From Podospora pseudoanserina (lineage: Eukaryota > Ascomycota > Sordariomycetes > Sordariales > Podosporaceae), in the NCBI RefSeq assembly GCF_035222485.1, contig NC_085923.1, forward strand, positions 1,364,001-1,428,000: a DNA stretch of 64,000 nt, given 5' to 3'. This document shows, piece by piece, positions 11,024 to 24,903 of the stretch. Position 1 is the stretch's first letter. Each line of letters starts with the position of its first letter. The notes below the pieces were generated by a model, which was not told the origin of the DNA, did no database searches, and was given only the letters and a program-made list of their open reading frames with translations. A program made the position numbers and the translations under genes.

Positions 11024-13167
11024 TTACATCATCCCCATCATCATCCCACCCCTCCTCCTAGGTACCTCCTCATCATACGCATTCATATGATGAGCATGAC
11101 AATACCCACCACCACCACCACCCCCCGTAACACCACCCAAACTCCTCCTCAACCTCTTCACAATCTCCCTCCCCTTCCCCAACCCATAAACCAAATGCTG
11201 CCTCTCCCTCTCCCTCTCCGCCCTTCCCCTCCCACACGCCCCCTCCATCGTCTCCCCACAAGGAAGCAACACCGCCCTCCCCGTCTTCCTCGCATACGCA
11301 ATCCTCCACGCCCGAAGCGACTCCCTCGCCGTCTCAGTAACGCACATAGCCTCCAAATGAACCAACACCCTCCTACACCTCGCATCATCATCCGTCAACA
11401 TCGCCGCATTATTAACAACCACCCCCCTACCCTGCGTATAATAATCCCCCTCCACAGTCACCACACTCCCATCCTCACTGCTCAAGCTCGAGGCATAACC
11501 CTGAACATGTACACCACTTAGATGTGACCTCTTGGGACCAGGAAACCCCAGCGTAGGCGGTAAAGCCGGCACCACCGAGTCAAGCGAATCACTCGATCCC
11601 TCAAAAATAGGCGACACAGGCGCAGTGGTTGTTCCAGGTAGGCCAACCGACTGCTCATACAAGGGCGGTCGAGAAAAAAGCGGCTTGTGATAATACGCCG
11701 CCGTTCTAGTACTAGCCGCAGACCCAGACGGCTGCTGCTGCTCACGGGTACGCGTCGAGTAGGGCGTCGTCTGGAGAATGGCTCCGCTCGTAGCAGACTG
11801 TGGGATCCGGCTCACAGGCCCCTGGAAAGAATGCTCATGAGTAGTAGTCTGCCGAGACGGCAGTCCCTGATTATACCTCGCTAACCCTGCCAACTGTGGT
11901 ACTGGGCGAATAAGTGAATATGCCGATGCCGAAGGGTTGTTCTGAGCACGGGCTGCGGAGTTGCTGCTGCTGGTTCCTGCATTGCCTGAGCGGTTCGTCT
12001 GGGCTTCAACAACCATGTTGAGATTCCTGCCAAGCAGCACTTCATTATGGAACTTGTCGTCAAGGGCCGCAAAACGACCCGACCAGTACTGGGACGGCAT
12101 TGCCGTGGTGACGAATCGTGGGTTGTCTGGTAGAGGGGGAGATGCCTCCTGACAGGGGGGTTTTTGGCATTGGCTGTCATTCAGGAGGGGCTCCATGGAA
12201 CGTCTGGTGGCCACAGGAGGTTGTTTTCGAGGTATCGCAATAACTGGCGGGGTGACCCTTGGTTGGGAAGAGCTTGAGCTATCATTTCGACTAGTACTGC
12301 CATGGTGAATAAGGGAGGCCCGTGACAATGAGTTGGTAATGCTAGAGAGGACACTGAAAGTTCTGGATTTGGTGAGCAATCCCTGTCGAGGGGGAGGTAA
12401 TGAAGTGTTGTCAGCAGGCCTCTGGTTCTCTGCCATCCGGCTGTTGTCAATGCTGTGGTAATCTACCGTTGTAACACAAGGGGTCAGATGTGGGTAAGTG
12501 CTTGCTGGCTTGGACATGTCTGAGGGACGCATCAAGTTGGTGTCCTCGAGAGGCGTTCCGTTTCGAGTTACTGTGCCGATAGGTCCACTGATTGGGATTC
12601 TGGTGGCAGAGGTTGATTTTCGTGCCTTCGTTTCGGAACGGGTAGATTTAGTTGAAGCGCGTCTTTGCACCCAGCTGGAGGTGTGTGTCCAGCCATGTCG
12701 TCGAGCGGGCGGTTCCATGACTGGAGGAAAATCCTGAAGGCTGCCAGAACCACAGAAACAATGGCGAATACTGCTGCACCGGCGAGGGTCGCAACCTGAA
12801 ACAGGAATACCAACCAGAGGCTGACGACGTGTCCAAGAGTCGCCAGATCGGTTTGAAGCGAGCACTTTATAACAGTGTAGGTCGAGTGAGACGATAGAAG
12901 TGTGATGCGAACTGTGGCGAACAGAATACGACTAAATAAGACAAACAAAATGACAAGTGCAGCAGTAAGACCTTTGAGGGTGGCGTCAATGTCTTTGGTG
13001 GTGGTTGAAAGCAACTCAAGCTGTTGGAGCTTCCTGTTGATGCCGTCGATTTTCTTTGAAGTCTTGTTTGCAACACTGTGGAGGGGGTGTTGGGAGCAGA
13101 GTTCGTCGTCCGAATTGCCGGAGCTTGCGTCCGAATCTGCGCAGCAGTGCAAGTTACTTCTGTTCAT
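11024..13167 (-). CDS. Fungal-specific membrane-anchored hypothetical protein
   Basis: Two exons fit as one gene: 13167-12572 and 12440-11024 (GTAACT...ACAACAG intron, 131 bp, phase kept), giving 670 residues. Exon 1 has an acidic N-terminus, a coiled-coil-like segment (DGINRKLQQLELLSTTTKDI) and two hydrophobic stretches, ALVILFVLFSRILFATVRI and LVFLFQVATLAGAAVFAIV, probably membrane spans. Exon 2 encodes a long Ser/Pro-rich disordered region with two conserved islands: FVTTAMPSQYWSGRFAALDD and later RRVLVHLEAMCVTETARESL with WRIAYARKTG. I recognise these islands from uncharacterised proteins of many filamentous ascomycetes. The tail is Gly/His/Met-rich. Function unknown. If the intron is not used, the two frames would be separate genes. 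Confidence 0.75.
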
Positions 13168-13727
13168 GGCGGGTCAGCGGGGCACAATGGACTCAATGTT
13201 GATTGTCGAGAAGAAAAGCAGTGAGAGAGATGTATGGGGGAGATGGTTACAAGCAGGACCAGCTGCAGACAAACACCCAAGTTCATTGACCGCCACATCC
13301 ATGCTACGCACCTTCCAAAGACAACAGAGCAAAATTCTGACTCCTAGATTAAGATAAAAAAGCAGGAAGTTGCAAAGGCAGTTGCTACGGGGCGTCAAAT
13401 AACGTCGGGGAATATGGATAGGGACCAATGTCAACAACAGGCAAGAGGTCCTCGGTTTGCAACTTCTGCCCCTTCACTTGGGCAGAGTGTGGCGCTGGCC
13501 GTCATATCGACTCGAGACCACTATAAGACAATAAACCAAGATAGAGACATAAGATGACCTGGCTCAGATGAAAGCAAATGCAAAGTAACAATTTTCTATC
13601 ATGGGGGGAAAAACATAAAACAACTATCCAAAGGTATCCTCCTCTCTATTCCTGCTCAGTTCACCGACCAAAAGCTCGTCATTGAAACGACTGAGCTATT
13701 GGAACCAGTCTGAGACCCTGCACAATG
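13168..13727. promoter_or_regulatory. Promoter region of the membrane-anchored protein gene and 3' flank of the TANGO2 gene
   Basis: 560 bases between two minus-strand genes. The half near 13,168 should hold the promoter of the downstream gene; the other half the TANGO2 3' untranslated region. No gene or repeat visible. Confidence 0.5.
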
Positions 13728-14846
13728 CTAGTTGCAGAGCTCCTCTTCCTTCTCCCAGCCCTCAATCTTGAATCTAAATGTTTCATCCCCAGAGCCTCTT
13801 GGGATGGGGTTCCCATGAGGGTCCCAGAGAGCTCTCTCAGTATAGGTCACATTGCCATCCCAATCCACGAGAATGATGGTCTGTCGTTGCGTGCCGTAGA
13901 GGCCAGTTTGGAAGCCATTGGGCTGGTCGTCTGGGCGAGCCACGATGGTCAAGACTTCGGCTGCCGGCGAATCGCGATCCTTGTGCTTCACTTGTCCTCG
14001 CAGTCTGGCCTCTGCCATTTCTTCTTGGTGCGACTTGCCGCCAAAGGCAGGGATGAAAATCGAGTCCTTGAGCAACGGGATGCCTTCCTCAAGGTCCATG
14101 GTGTGGTCGGACGGAAACCTATCCGTGTCCAAAATCTCGAACAGTGCCTCCTGGAGTTCCTTTTCGTCTATCTTTTCGGTGACAGCACGGAGCATTGCTT
14201 CGCGGCCTTCCCGAATCTTGGGCCATAGCTCCTCCTCCTTATCTTCCTGTTCCGGATGCAAATATGTGGCGTTGCTCAGGCCGTAGATGGAGCTGCGCTC
14301 TCCACAAATCCATGGAACCTGCCCAACATGGTCGCAACGGTTCGAGATGATGGCCAGGGGCTCAATGTTGTTGCTATCCCCCTTTGCCTTTCTGAGTTTT
14401 CCGCAGATCAAGGAGAAGCCACCCACCCCCTTTACTCCACCGTCTTCCAGCATGCGGGTCACAAACCGCTCTGTCGATTCGGCCGGGTCAGCGCCAAGCC
14501 ATGCCGTCACCATGCCTCCACGGCTGCGCTTGCCATGTACCGGATGGGCAACATCGTGGGTGTCCGTTTCCCGGTAGTTTGTAAGGACGGCAAAGTTTCC
14601 ACCCTTGGTGATGCCGAGCCACGTCCCTCGCTCGGCTCGCTGGAGATCTCGACTGGAGAGGACTTCGACCTCGGCCGGTGGAGCGGCCTTTGCTACCCCG
14701 TTGACCGAGCCGTTTACGGCGGGGGTTTCTGGTGTAGCTTTCCACCAGTGGGGTCTGCTCGTTGGGCGCAGGATGTACTCGTCGCGGTTGTCGATGACGA
14801 CCAGGGCGTATTTGGGATGGGATGTTGTAAGCAGCACTATACACAT
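13728..14846 (-). CDS. TANGO2/NRDE family protein
   Basis: A single-exon gene of 372 residues starting at the ATG at 14846; the frame is open 33 codons further but the family N-terminus MCIVLLTTSHPKYALVVIDN marks the true start. The hallmark NRDE motif is present as DNRDEYILRPT (Asn-Arg-Asp-Glu). It is followed by GTWLGITKGGNFAVLTNYRE and GMVTAWL, then NRCDHVGQVPW with YGLSNATY, and the C-terminal TIILVDWDGNVTYTERALWD. The family is an Ntn-hydrolase-like fold; human TANGO2 affects Golgi organisation, lipid metabolism and haem handling, and the molecular activity is still debated. The fungal member is probably cytosolic or mitochondrial; no targeting signal stands out. It is divergent from homocitrate synthase across a 1.7-kb gap. 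Confidence 0.93.
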   Translation of the reverse strand: MCIVLLTTSHPKYALVVIDNRDEYILRPTSRPHWWKATPETPAVNGSVNGVAKAAPPAEVEVLSSRDLQRAERGTWLGITKGGNFAVLTNYRETDTHDVAHPVHGKRSRGGMVTAWLGADPAESTERFVTRMLEDGGVKGVGGFSLICGKLRKAKGDSNNIEPLAIISNRCDHVGQVPWICGERSSIYGLSNATYLHPEQEDKEEELWPKIREGREAMLRAVTEKIDEKELQEALFEILDTDRFPSDHTMDLEEGIPLLKDSIFIPAFGGKSHQEEMAEARLRGQVKHKDRDSPAAEVLTIVARPDDQPNGFQTGLYGTQRQTIILVDWDGNVTYTERALWDPHGNPIPRGSGDETFRFKIEGWEKEEELCN

Positions 14847-16536
14847 TTTGACGTGGTGGTTTAGGGGAAGATGATGTATGTAGGGATGTTGAGAAAATGG
14901 GTAGATAGATAAGATAGATGAGACGGGTAAGGACGGGATCGTCACAAGTACGGATAAGGATACGGGATAATATATGGGGAAGTGAGATAGGTGAGTTGCA
15001 CGTGTGTGAGTGTGTGCGATTAGGTTTCGAGAGATCCAGTACGGACACTGACACTTGCCACGCCTTCCCCCAAGAGCTTTCCGTATTTATAGCTGATCAG
15101 AGTGACAAGAGCGTACGTCCAGGCAGATCAGGTTCCCAACGCATGCAACACTCGCAGAGGAATCGAAAGGTTGCAGGATGCAGATAAAATCAGGCCACGC
15201 CCTCACTGACGGTTGCCAAACCGCCTAGCGCCGGGTCCAGCCACTACGGATGATCTGACGACACGGCTCTGGGCTTCTGGGCTTATATGGACACGAAACA
15301 GGAGCCCGCGAACAGAAGTCGCGGGGACGGTATCAAACGGGACCGCCAGTGTAACGTCAAGGCGGGTTCCGGCCGGGTATCGAGTTTCCACGGTCAAGGC
15401 GGCCGAAGCGTGTGCCTTGCGTTGGGCTGAATGGTGACAGTCGTACAGGTAGGAGGTGGTGGTGAACAGGTGTTTGCCGACCCCGCCTGACTGAGACCCC
15501 TCCCTCTGCCCCGGATTTTCAACAAGCGAAAGTCACGGGCCATCCATGTGAAAGAAAGCTCGAGCCAGGTCCTTGCCGTCAACATCCCGGCCTGAACTAA
15601 GGGCGGGGCAACACCAAAGTAGATGTCTGCTGGAGTTGTAAACCCCGCCGATGTAGGACGTCGTGGATGTTCCTACCCGGTAGGACGCTCAGACGCTATT
15701 GAGACGCAATGCCGAATCCCATGACACCGTATGGCTATGATGAATCATCTCTTCTTTCAAGTGGGATCTGATGGGGCCGCTTGCCTTCTAGCCTCTTGGT
15801 GCAGCAAGGTAACAATAACAACGAACTTCAGTGGAAGGGTCGAGGGGACAGCAAACACACCCCAACCCCTCGATGACACATGCTCCTAAACGTGTTAGTC
15901 AATTCAGCATGGACAGGGGTTGCCGGATGCTGTGTCCAGGCACTTGGAGAGCGCGGGGATTGCGATACAACTTTTTTTTATTGACCGCCAAGTTATGTCT
16001 AACGTGTACCACGGTGCTTGCAATATGCGTACATGTCCGTGTCCCATTAGCCACTGTGTGTATGTGTGTTTGCCCCCCATCGTGATGCTTCAACGGGGCG
16101 GCCGGTTGGTGATAGACGGACATTCTCTCCTCGTAGGGAATAGAGGATTGAAAACATGGGTCGGAGATCTCTCGATCGCGGCCGGTGTTATGGAAAAAAA
16201 AAGCGGCGGATAAAAGACCCCCGGACAGGGCCTTGTGACGTTATGTTCTTGGCCGTTTTCAGACTGTTTGGCCAATCGCGCCCTCCTTTTTCTACTGGGC
16301 GAACTTCAGGGGCTCTTGTTTAGAGCGTTTCCTTTTGTGCCACTGCGGGGTCGATGGCAGTTGCCGACGAAAAACTCTGATTGACTCATTCAGGTTTGAG
16401 AGGGGCGGACCGCACCGACTATTTCAGCGACATCGGGGAGTTGTTTGACATTTTTACTTTTGATCTCTATACATCTTTTACTGCCCTTTCGACCCATTGC
16501 GCCTGCAGCAAACCCAACAGACAGACAACAGACACA
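14847..16536. promoter_or_regulatory. Long divergent region upstream of TANGO2 and homocitrate synthase
   Basis: 1.7 kb between two divergent genes. The half near 16,536 is the homocitrate synthase promoter and CA-rich leader with a TGACTCA box. Open frames at 15,400-16,300 lack protein-like composition. I see no RNA gene. Confidence 0.5.
16382..16388 (+). promoter_or_regulatory. TGACTCA site, CPC1/Gcn4-type general amino acid control element
   Basis: A perfect TGACTCA palindrome 149 bases before the homocitrate synthase ATG. Gcn4 of yeast and CPC1/CpcA of filamentous fungi bind this 7-mer upstream of amino-acid biosynthetic genes, and lysine genes are known targets, so its placement fits. 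Binding itself is inferred. Confidence 0.7.
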
Positions 16537-18237
<1,701 letters not shown>

Positions 18238-19918
18238 AGCTTAGTGGTTGGGTGTCATTGAGCGCTGTCTGAGGCGCGTTATCATTTATTTGTTTTTGGC
18301 CATCATTTGCGGAGTTGTGTGTATCAGGGAAAAAGGGCGATGCATTTGGTTTACAAAATTTCGTGGTTGTATTTTGCGGTAATCTTGGAACCCAAAAGTT
18401 CTGAATGGTATATGAGATACGGCGGAAAGGAGCAAGAAAGCCCCTATGCCACACTTTACAAGGACTTTTACGTTATTCAGTGCAATAGCGTTCATGTGAT
18501 CGCATCGGCAACACACCCCATTACTATACATATTATGTACATCCGCCAGAGGACACTGGATTATCCTGAGTTGCATAATTGGGCAGTCTCATCCTCGGCA
18601 GATGGATGTCTCACGACAACCAATCGCAGGGAGGTTCCCGACGTCATCACACAGCTAATAGCAGGGTATCTTCACAGTCTCTTGGGCACACATGTGGACC
18701 TGGAGATAAGTGTGCCTTTCGGGTTTAGTTATGTGATCAGCTGTCTGGGGGACACTCCTGGAAGCTCAGATAGGCGGTGCTGCCCAGCTTCCTGCCCTGT
18801 GGGGGGGTCTAGTCCAAGGGATGGTTAGGCACAGGATGACATACAGCCCAAGTTATCGCCAAGACACAGCATTGGCTGGGGGAAACCTAGAGGCAAATCG
18901 GAACAGGTCAAACAATTGTTTGGGCGCGGGGTTTTCCTAGGTCCCGATGCAAATTCTGTGCGTCTGTCTGTGTACGAAAGGAATCTGTGAAGACACACGA
19001 TGAAAGCTTGTTGAGGTTCAGCTCAGAGGTGAAGCCCAAGGCCAAAGCATTGGGTTAAACCATGTGGTTTGGGTCTTCTCATGCCAAGTGGTGGAATCTG
19101 CTAGCGTTCTCACCGACGTCGGATGGCTTGACTAACAGAAACTATCATTGCATATGAAGCCGAGACAAACCTCACCTCTACGCTCAGTTAGTCACACAGA
19201 CACAAGGCACACCAAAAATCGCCTTCCATCCCTGCTTAGGCGGTATGCGTGCGGAAGCCCAACATCGAGTTGTAGAAATAGAAATGGCTGGATAGACCTC
19301 ATCTGTGCTCATGGGCTTTCTGTGTCTTTTTGTGACGCATCAGCCTGACCCTAGCCCCACGAGACCAAAGCCATCGAGTCCACCTTGAGCTCTTACACTA
19401 AACAGCCCGTGCTTGGCTCTATCATTGTTTCCTCTCGAAACCAACGCATCGGGATCCCAAACGAAGCACTCAAGCGGCGAGAGCGCAGCGATTCCTTCTG
19501 CAATAGAACATCTCCCGCTGTGTTCGATCTCTGCTTTGCCGTTCCGCTGCATCCCGGAAACAGCGGGCAATCGAACGAGGGAAACGGGAAAGGGGAAAAC
19601 GCACAGTCCACTTCTTGTCTTGGACCCCCTCCCCTGGCGCAGGCTATTTTGGCGCCCTCCATTCTGTGTCGTCATCGGACCAACATCTTGGACCTGAGAC
19701 GGTCGAAACCTTGAACAGCCGACCCTCAGCGCCCCCCTCCACCGTCTTTTTTTGTCGAAATCTCTCGAAGTTCTTGCTTTCTCTCCGTGCGCGCAAACTT
19801 CCAGTCTCTGCATTCAAATATCCCTTTGGACCCTGAATCTGTGGTCTCCCTTGGCCTGTGATCTGCCGAACACCCCCGCACTTGTCCGTCTTGTGTAGTA
19901 CTCCACCAGAACCTTGCC
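18238..19918. other. Intergenic region and long leader of the DUF8035 gene
   Basis: 1.7 kb. The first few hundred bases are the homocitrate synthase 3' flank; an open frame there (18,307-18,828) has no family match or signals. From about 19,380 to 19,918 the plus strand is rich in C and T, including tctctcgaagttcttgcttt, typical of a long fungal 5' untranslated leader and core promoter. Confidence 0.5.
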
Positions 19919-21623
19919 ATGGCTCACCGGACATCTGCCCCTGACCTTGTTCGCGAGCGCCCCGACCGCTTCGAAAGGGGCCGCTTTGAGTATGAAAGAG
20001 ACCGCGATCGGTTCAGCGAGATCCGAGAGCGCTTCGAAGACGACGACGACGACTACGTGTACGAGCGAGAACGCCGTGTAACATCCCGGCCTCCCCCCCG
20101 CGACCGCGACCGATCCGTCGACCGCCGTTCCCGGGCCCCCTATGACGACGACGAGACCATCATCCGGGAGCGCCGCCGGGTCATTTATGATGACGAGCAA
20201 CCACGCAGTATCCTTCGACGTCGACCATCTCCTGAGAGTGAGGTGGAGCGCAGGTCTTCTGTCGTGATTGAGAAGGAGAGAAGGTACCGCAGCCCGTCAC
20301 CCTCCAATGCGCCCCGTCCTGGACGACTTTTGAGACGGCAATCGAGCCTGGACACTTTTGATCGCAGGCCCCGTGGATATTACGAGCGTGAGGAATACGT
20401 GACCCCCGCCCGCCGCCTGGACCACAGTGTTCCGCCCTACGCCGAGAGCCACCGGCCGCTGCCCCGCCACCGAGCCCTGCCCCCTCCCAGAGTGTACGCC
20501 GAACGTGAATACTTCGACGAGATCCACGTCGATGACCATCACCATGACCACCCCGGCCGAGTCCGCGAAAGGGAGGTGATCCACACCCGCATGAGGTCAC
20601 GGAGTCGAGAGTCGCGCATCCGTCGTGGAAGATCCCGATCGTCCAGCAGGAGCAGCTCCTCAAGCAGCAGCGGCGGCACCAGCCTCACTGCCCGAAGCGA
20701 GTATCCAAAGAAGGGCAAGACCCGCATTCCAGCGCGCCTGGTCTCCAAGCGGGCGCTTATTGAGCTTGGTTACCCATTCGTCGAGGAGGTGAGTTGGGCG
20801 CCCTGTGATGCAGCTCCAGAGATGCGATACTGACAATTTTGCGAAGGGAAACACAATCATCGTCCAGAAGGCACTTGGCCAGAAGAACATTGACGATTTG
20901 CTGAAGCTGAGCGATGATTATAAGAAGAGTACGCCCACCCCGTTACTCCCCCACCAGGACAAAAAAGTAACATTCCCAGGCGAGTTCGAGATCATGGCCG
21001 CGCGATCCAGCGCTGGTGATATCATTGAGGAACGTCGAACAGAGATTGTCGAGTACCACACCACGGCACCTCCCCCTGCGGTGCACTACCACCATCAACA
21101 CCCGCCGGCCCCGGCCGGTAATGGTCCTATTATCATCAACGCCCAGCCCGCTCCCGCACCAGCCCCTCCCGTCGAGGTGGTCAAGACAACCATGATCCGC
21201 GAGCAGTCCCCAGCACGGTCCTACACGACCACCTCGTACGACACCACCTCGTACGGCACAACCACGTCATATGACACCTCTCTTACCTCCAGGGGCCCAC
21301 CCACAGTGATTGTGGACGCCCGCCCGCGTGAGGTAGCCCTTGTCGAGCCTTCTCGGGATACCTGGCGCTACGACGATAATGATGAGCTGCGGTCTGAGAT
21401 TCGGCATCTGGAGCGGCAGCTCGCGCGGCGGGAACGGTCAAAGTCGAGACACTCGCGTCACGGCAGCCGAGGCGACCTGGTTAGGGCGGAACGGTTGTCG
21501 ACGGGCGAGCTGGTGCTGTACGAAGAGGAAATTGAGACAATTGAGGAGCCTGCGAGGGGAGGGTTGAGAATCGAGAAGGACAAACGAGGTAGGATGTCTA
21601 TCAGCGTGCCGAGGAACCGGTAA
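19919..21623 (+). CDS. Arg/Asp-rich fungal protein with DUF8035-like domain
   Basis: Two exons, 19919-20788 and 20847-21623 (GTGAGT...CGAAG), 548 residues. The first half is a charged, low-complexity region of Arg, Asp, Glu and Tyr (ERGRFEYERDRDRFSEIRER) ending in an Arg/Ser tract like SR proteins (SRESRIRRGRSRSSSRSSSS). The conserved part spans the intron: PKKGKTRIPARLVSKRALIE, LGYPFVEEGNTIIVQKALGQ, KNIDDLLKLSDDYKK; I recognise this as the fungal domain named DUF8035. The C-terminal half is Pro/Thr/Tyr-rich with a coiled-coil-like segment, ELRSEIRHLERQLARRERSK. Such proteins are annotated as possible RNA-binding or nuclear proteins only from composition; function is unknown. Confidence 0.88.
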
Positions 21624-22252
21624 CCGGTGCTCGGTTTGCCGGATTCGGTGCGTTTTCCTTCAGTTGCATTTGCTTGATCGTGTTGAGGATGAGGAAGCTG
21701 ACATGATGGGTGATGTGATGTAGGCCCCCCTCCCAGGTTGATGAAGGCTATGTTGGCTACTTTGACTTGAGTGAGCAATTTCGAATCAAGCAAGCAAGCG
21801 AAGCGAAGCCAGTTGAAGACGAGATTGGATAGTAAGCGTCTGGGAGGCGATCTTTTTGGATGATGTGATTGGTTGCGAATTTCTTTGTTTGAGATTCTTT
21901 TGGGCGCGGCAGCAGCATACTAATAATGTGGGCGGCTGTTTTTGGTTACGATGTGATGATGACTTTTTAATGAGATATACAGTGTGGGAAATATGCATAT
22001 GGAATTTGGGAAGGTCTGGATGTGGTGTGAAATGTAGGGGCAGAAGCTAGTCTGAGCTGTAGTAATCGAGATATCACAAGGATGATTGATGTGCGGGACT
22101 CTAGGGTGGTGAAAGCTTTTCGATTGCAAGACTGGTATGTTTGCTCATGATTTTTGGCGAGATGCCATTGATTTGATTTCTAGGATGAATGCCTACCTAC
22201 CTAGCCAGTTATTCCTGCTATAGGGGTAATCACCCGGTCAGAGGTAGCCATG
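21624..22252. other. Convergent 3' flanks
   Basis: About 630 bases between the ends of two convergent genes. AT-rich around 21,840-22,170, with a cctacctacctagcc motif near 22,190. No gene seen. Confidence 0.5.
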
Positions 22253-22916
22253 TCAGTTCGCAGCCCTGATCTGCCGAGCAGAAAACTGCGTCAGACACCG
22301 AAACTTGCGGACGCCGCTGCGGGTTTCGGCGAAATTGGTCATGTGGTGGAAACTGACGCCCGGGAAGAGGATGCACTCCCCGTAGGTCCTGCCGTCGAGG
22401 CCATACATTTTGTAGGGATGGCCTCTGGCTTTGTAGATGGCTGTTTTGGGGGATCGAGTGTGTGGTCAGCTACTTTGGTTTATATTTTTTTTGGCAAATT
22501 GGTGTGATGATGATGGTAATAATGAGAAAGAGGGCTGGGGGGAGGGGGGGGTGGTTGGCTCACTCCAATGGTAGAGGGGGTTGTTGCTGAAGTGCATCTC
22601 GAGGACGTTGATGTCGGTGGCAGCACCGCCGTAGCAGCCGCTGCCGACGCACCGGACGCCGGTCGTGCGGCCTGAGACGTCGTCTTGGGAGAGGTAGGGG
22701 CCATAGGCGAGGACCTGTGGGGGATGTTTAGTAGGAAGAAGAGAGGGGGAGGGGGGCGGAACGGACGTCGGCTTTGCTGGGGTCGTTGTCGAAGATGTAC
22801 CAGCCGTCGTGGAGGACGCCGCCGTCGACGGGGATGATTTGGTGGCCCAGGTAGAGGTCGAAGTTTGCGGTGGCCAGGCCGGCGAGGGAGGCGAGGATGA
22901 GGGTTGAGAAACGCAT
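22253..22916 (-). CDS. Small secreted protein, three exons
   Basis: Exons 22916-22767, 22714-22564 and 22440-22253, 162 residues. Exon 1 starts with a signal peptide (MRFSTLILASLAGLATA) cut before NFDLYL. The second and third introns phases agree; the first intron uses a weak donor, GTCCGT. The mature protein has conserved-looking blocks DDVSGRTTGVRCVGSGCYGG, DINVLEMHFSNNPLYHW, and TIYKARGHPYKMYGLDGRTYG followed by ECILFPGVSFHHM and a Cys near the C-terminus. With at least four cysteines it is probably disulphide-bonded outside the cell. It resembles a family of small secreted proteins of plant- or insect-associated ascomycetes; the role (effector or other) cannot be read from sequence. Confidence 0.82.
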
Positions 22917-24903
22917 GGTGAAGGTTGGTGTGTGTGAGTGTGGTGAGGAGGACGTCTTCTTTGGGGGAGGAGGTATCTTAACAGACTATAGACATAGGCG
23001 AGCGACGGTGCCGCGCTGCTGTTGGTTGTAGGAGTGGATGTACATGCTAGGATCACCTGGGCGTTGATGGCAAGCACTCTGGTGTCTCTGTTGAGCTTGA
23101 CAAGGGTCGAGTTCACTAGGCTTGGTCTCCTCACTTCAGACGATGTAACTGTTGAACACTAGGACAAGGAAGCAGACCAAAGAAGTCCGAGGGGTCAGAC
23201 CCCAAATTGTGATGGAATACCATGCCAAACTCTTTTCTCCATCGCCCAAGTGATGCTAGGTAGACAAGGTCAAGTTAAACGTGAAAGCGCTCTAGCTGCT
23301 TTAGTTGTTTCTGCAGTCATTTCTTGGAGCGATGTGACTGTGAGTTGGCCAGGCACGAGCCCAAGGAATTGAGGCCGATGAGCCCAATCAGAGCAGTAGT
23401 TGTACGATTACCTAGCCCATGGATATGACTCTAGTCTCAATGACAAGCTATGGAAGCCTAGAGCTTTTCTGGGTATCTGTAGGTCGATCTCTGCAAAGAT
23501 TGGATCAGATCCCTAGATTCAGACAAGAGAGTTAACTCTTTAGAGACTCTGGTGAGAGATATCTCGGATTGGCAAACTTTGAGGATTTTACGTTTACCAT
23601 ATCTTGTAGTTTCCAAGACGCTGGTTGTTTTCTCGGTCAGCCAAAAAAATTGAGACAACATGGAGAAACTCTCGCTGCCCAGGTACGCCAAGGCTCGGAG
23701 GATCACACTAGCAACCACTAGCAGCTCTAGACCATGTATCATCGGCCGTGTATTTGTGTGGACTGTGACGACAGTGGTTGACCCCTCATTGAGTTGTAAG
23801 GATGAGTTATGAACGCTTATCTTGCTCTTGGGAAACCATTAGCCGCTGGGTTAGATACCGAGGTAGGATTACAGAGAGAGACGACCTTTTGATGATAGGT
23901 ATATTGACTTCGGATTGAAAGGCACCACTTATTTTCACTTTCTATCAAATTGTCAAAGTTATATTATACGCTGGGTGTGGGTGCTATCCCTTCTTTGGGC
24001 AGTGATCCCTACTCTGCCTCCGTTTGTTATATATAGGCTTCTAGTTGAATGAATATGCCACAATGAAGTGCTAAATATGAAACATGAGATCATGGATACT
24101 CGAAGCCCGGATTCTCAACTTTAAAAGCTTAGAGTAACGGGAACTAAGCTTGAACTATAGACTGTGAGAGCTTAGACCAATGAGAAAGAAGTGTAGATGA
24201 AGTTACTGTAATACTTGAAGACTGGGTAGGATCAGAAGCTTGGTTGAACATCATCCAACTGTCAAATAGAGGAATGATGGCTATTTTCACCCTCCTCGCC
24301 ACCATTCTTGCCCTCCATAAAAGACACGGAGAAATCTGAACTTTGACCCAGCATATGCAGTGTTTTGCTTGATATATATCTAAGTAGATGGGTATTGGAT
24401 GTTGTTCGCGGATCTAATATTTCGTAAACACACCTTTCATCACATAATTCCCTACCTCAAGAGGTGTATGAGAATGCGGTGGGAATCAGGGTAATCAGTG
24501 AGAAAAAATCGTTTTGGTTCACTTGTAAGCTGAGCCTCTGACCTACAATAAGACGAAAGCCCTTCTTCCTGAGACAAGACAATTCTCGCACTGACATGCC
24601 TTGAAGGGTTGCAAGCCCTAGGTTCTTTTCTCTCTTCATTAAATATTTAAGGTCAGGTTCTAGAAATTAAAGACTCGAGTCTTGAATATCAAAAGCTCGG
24701 ATTTCTAGATATTAAAAGCTACTTTAAGAGCTTATATCGGTTAAGAAGGAGACAGTATAAATTAAGCCTATATTCCAAAACGCCAGACTATCACTTGGTA
24801 TTCCTCTAAGCCACGCCGTGTACTGTGTAAAGCCAAAAAGTTCTACATGATCTCATAATTTCATTCCACTGCTTGTTGGCCGTGTTGAATCTCTAGCCAC
24901 AAT
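22917..24903. other. AT-rich gap without a recognisable gene
   Basis: 2 kb, clearly AT-rich from about 23,400. Short frames only (for example 23,458-23,742). Near 24,090-24,250 and 24,660-24,740 there are repeated words such as aagcttagag and attaaaagct. It looks like old, mutated repeat DNA, with the promoter of the secreted protein at its left end. Confidence 0.5.

Noticed and set aside
18307-18828. 173-residue plus-strand frame downstream of homocitrate synthase
   Set aside because: Composition not protein-like, no conserved block; probably 3' untranslated and intergenic DNA.
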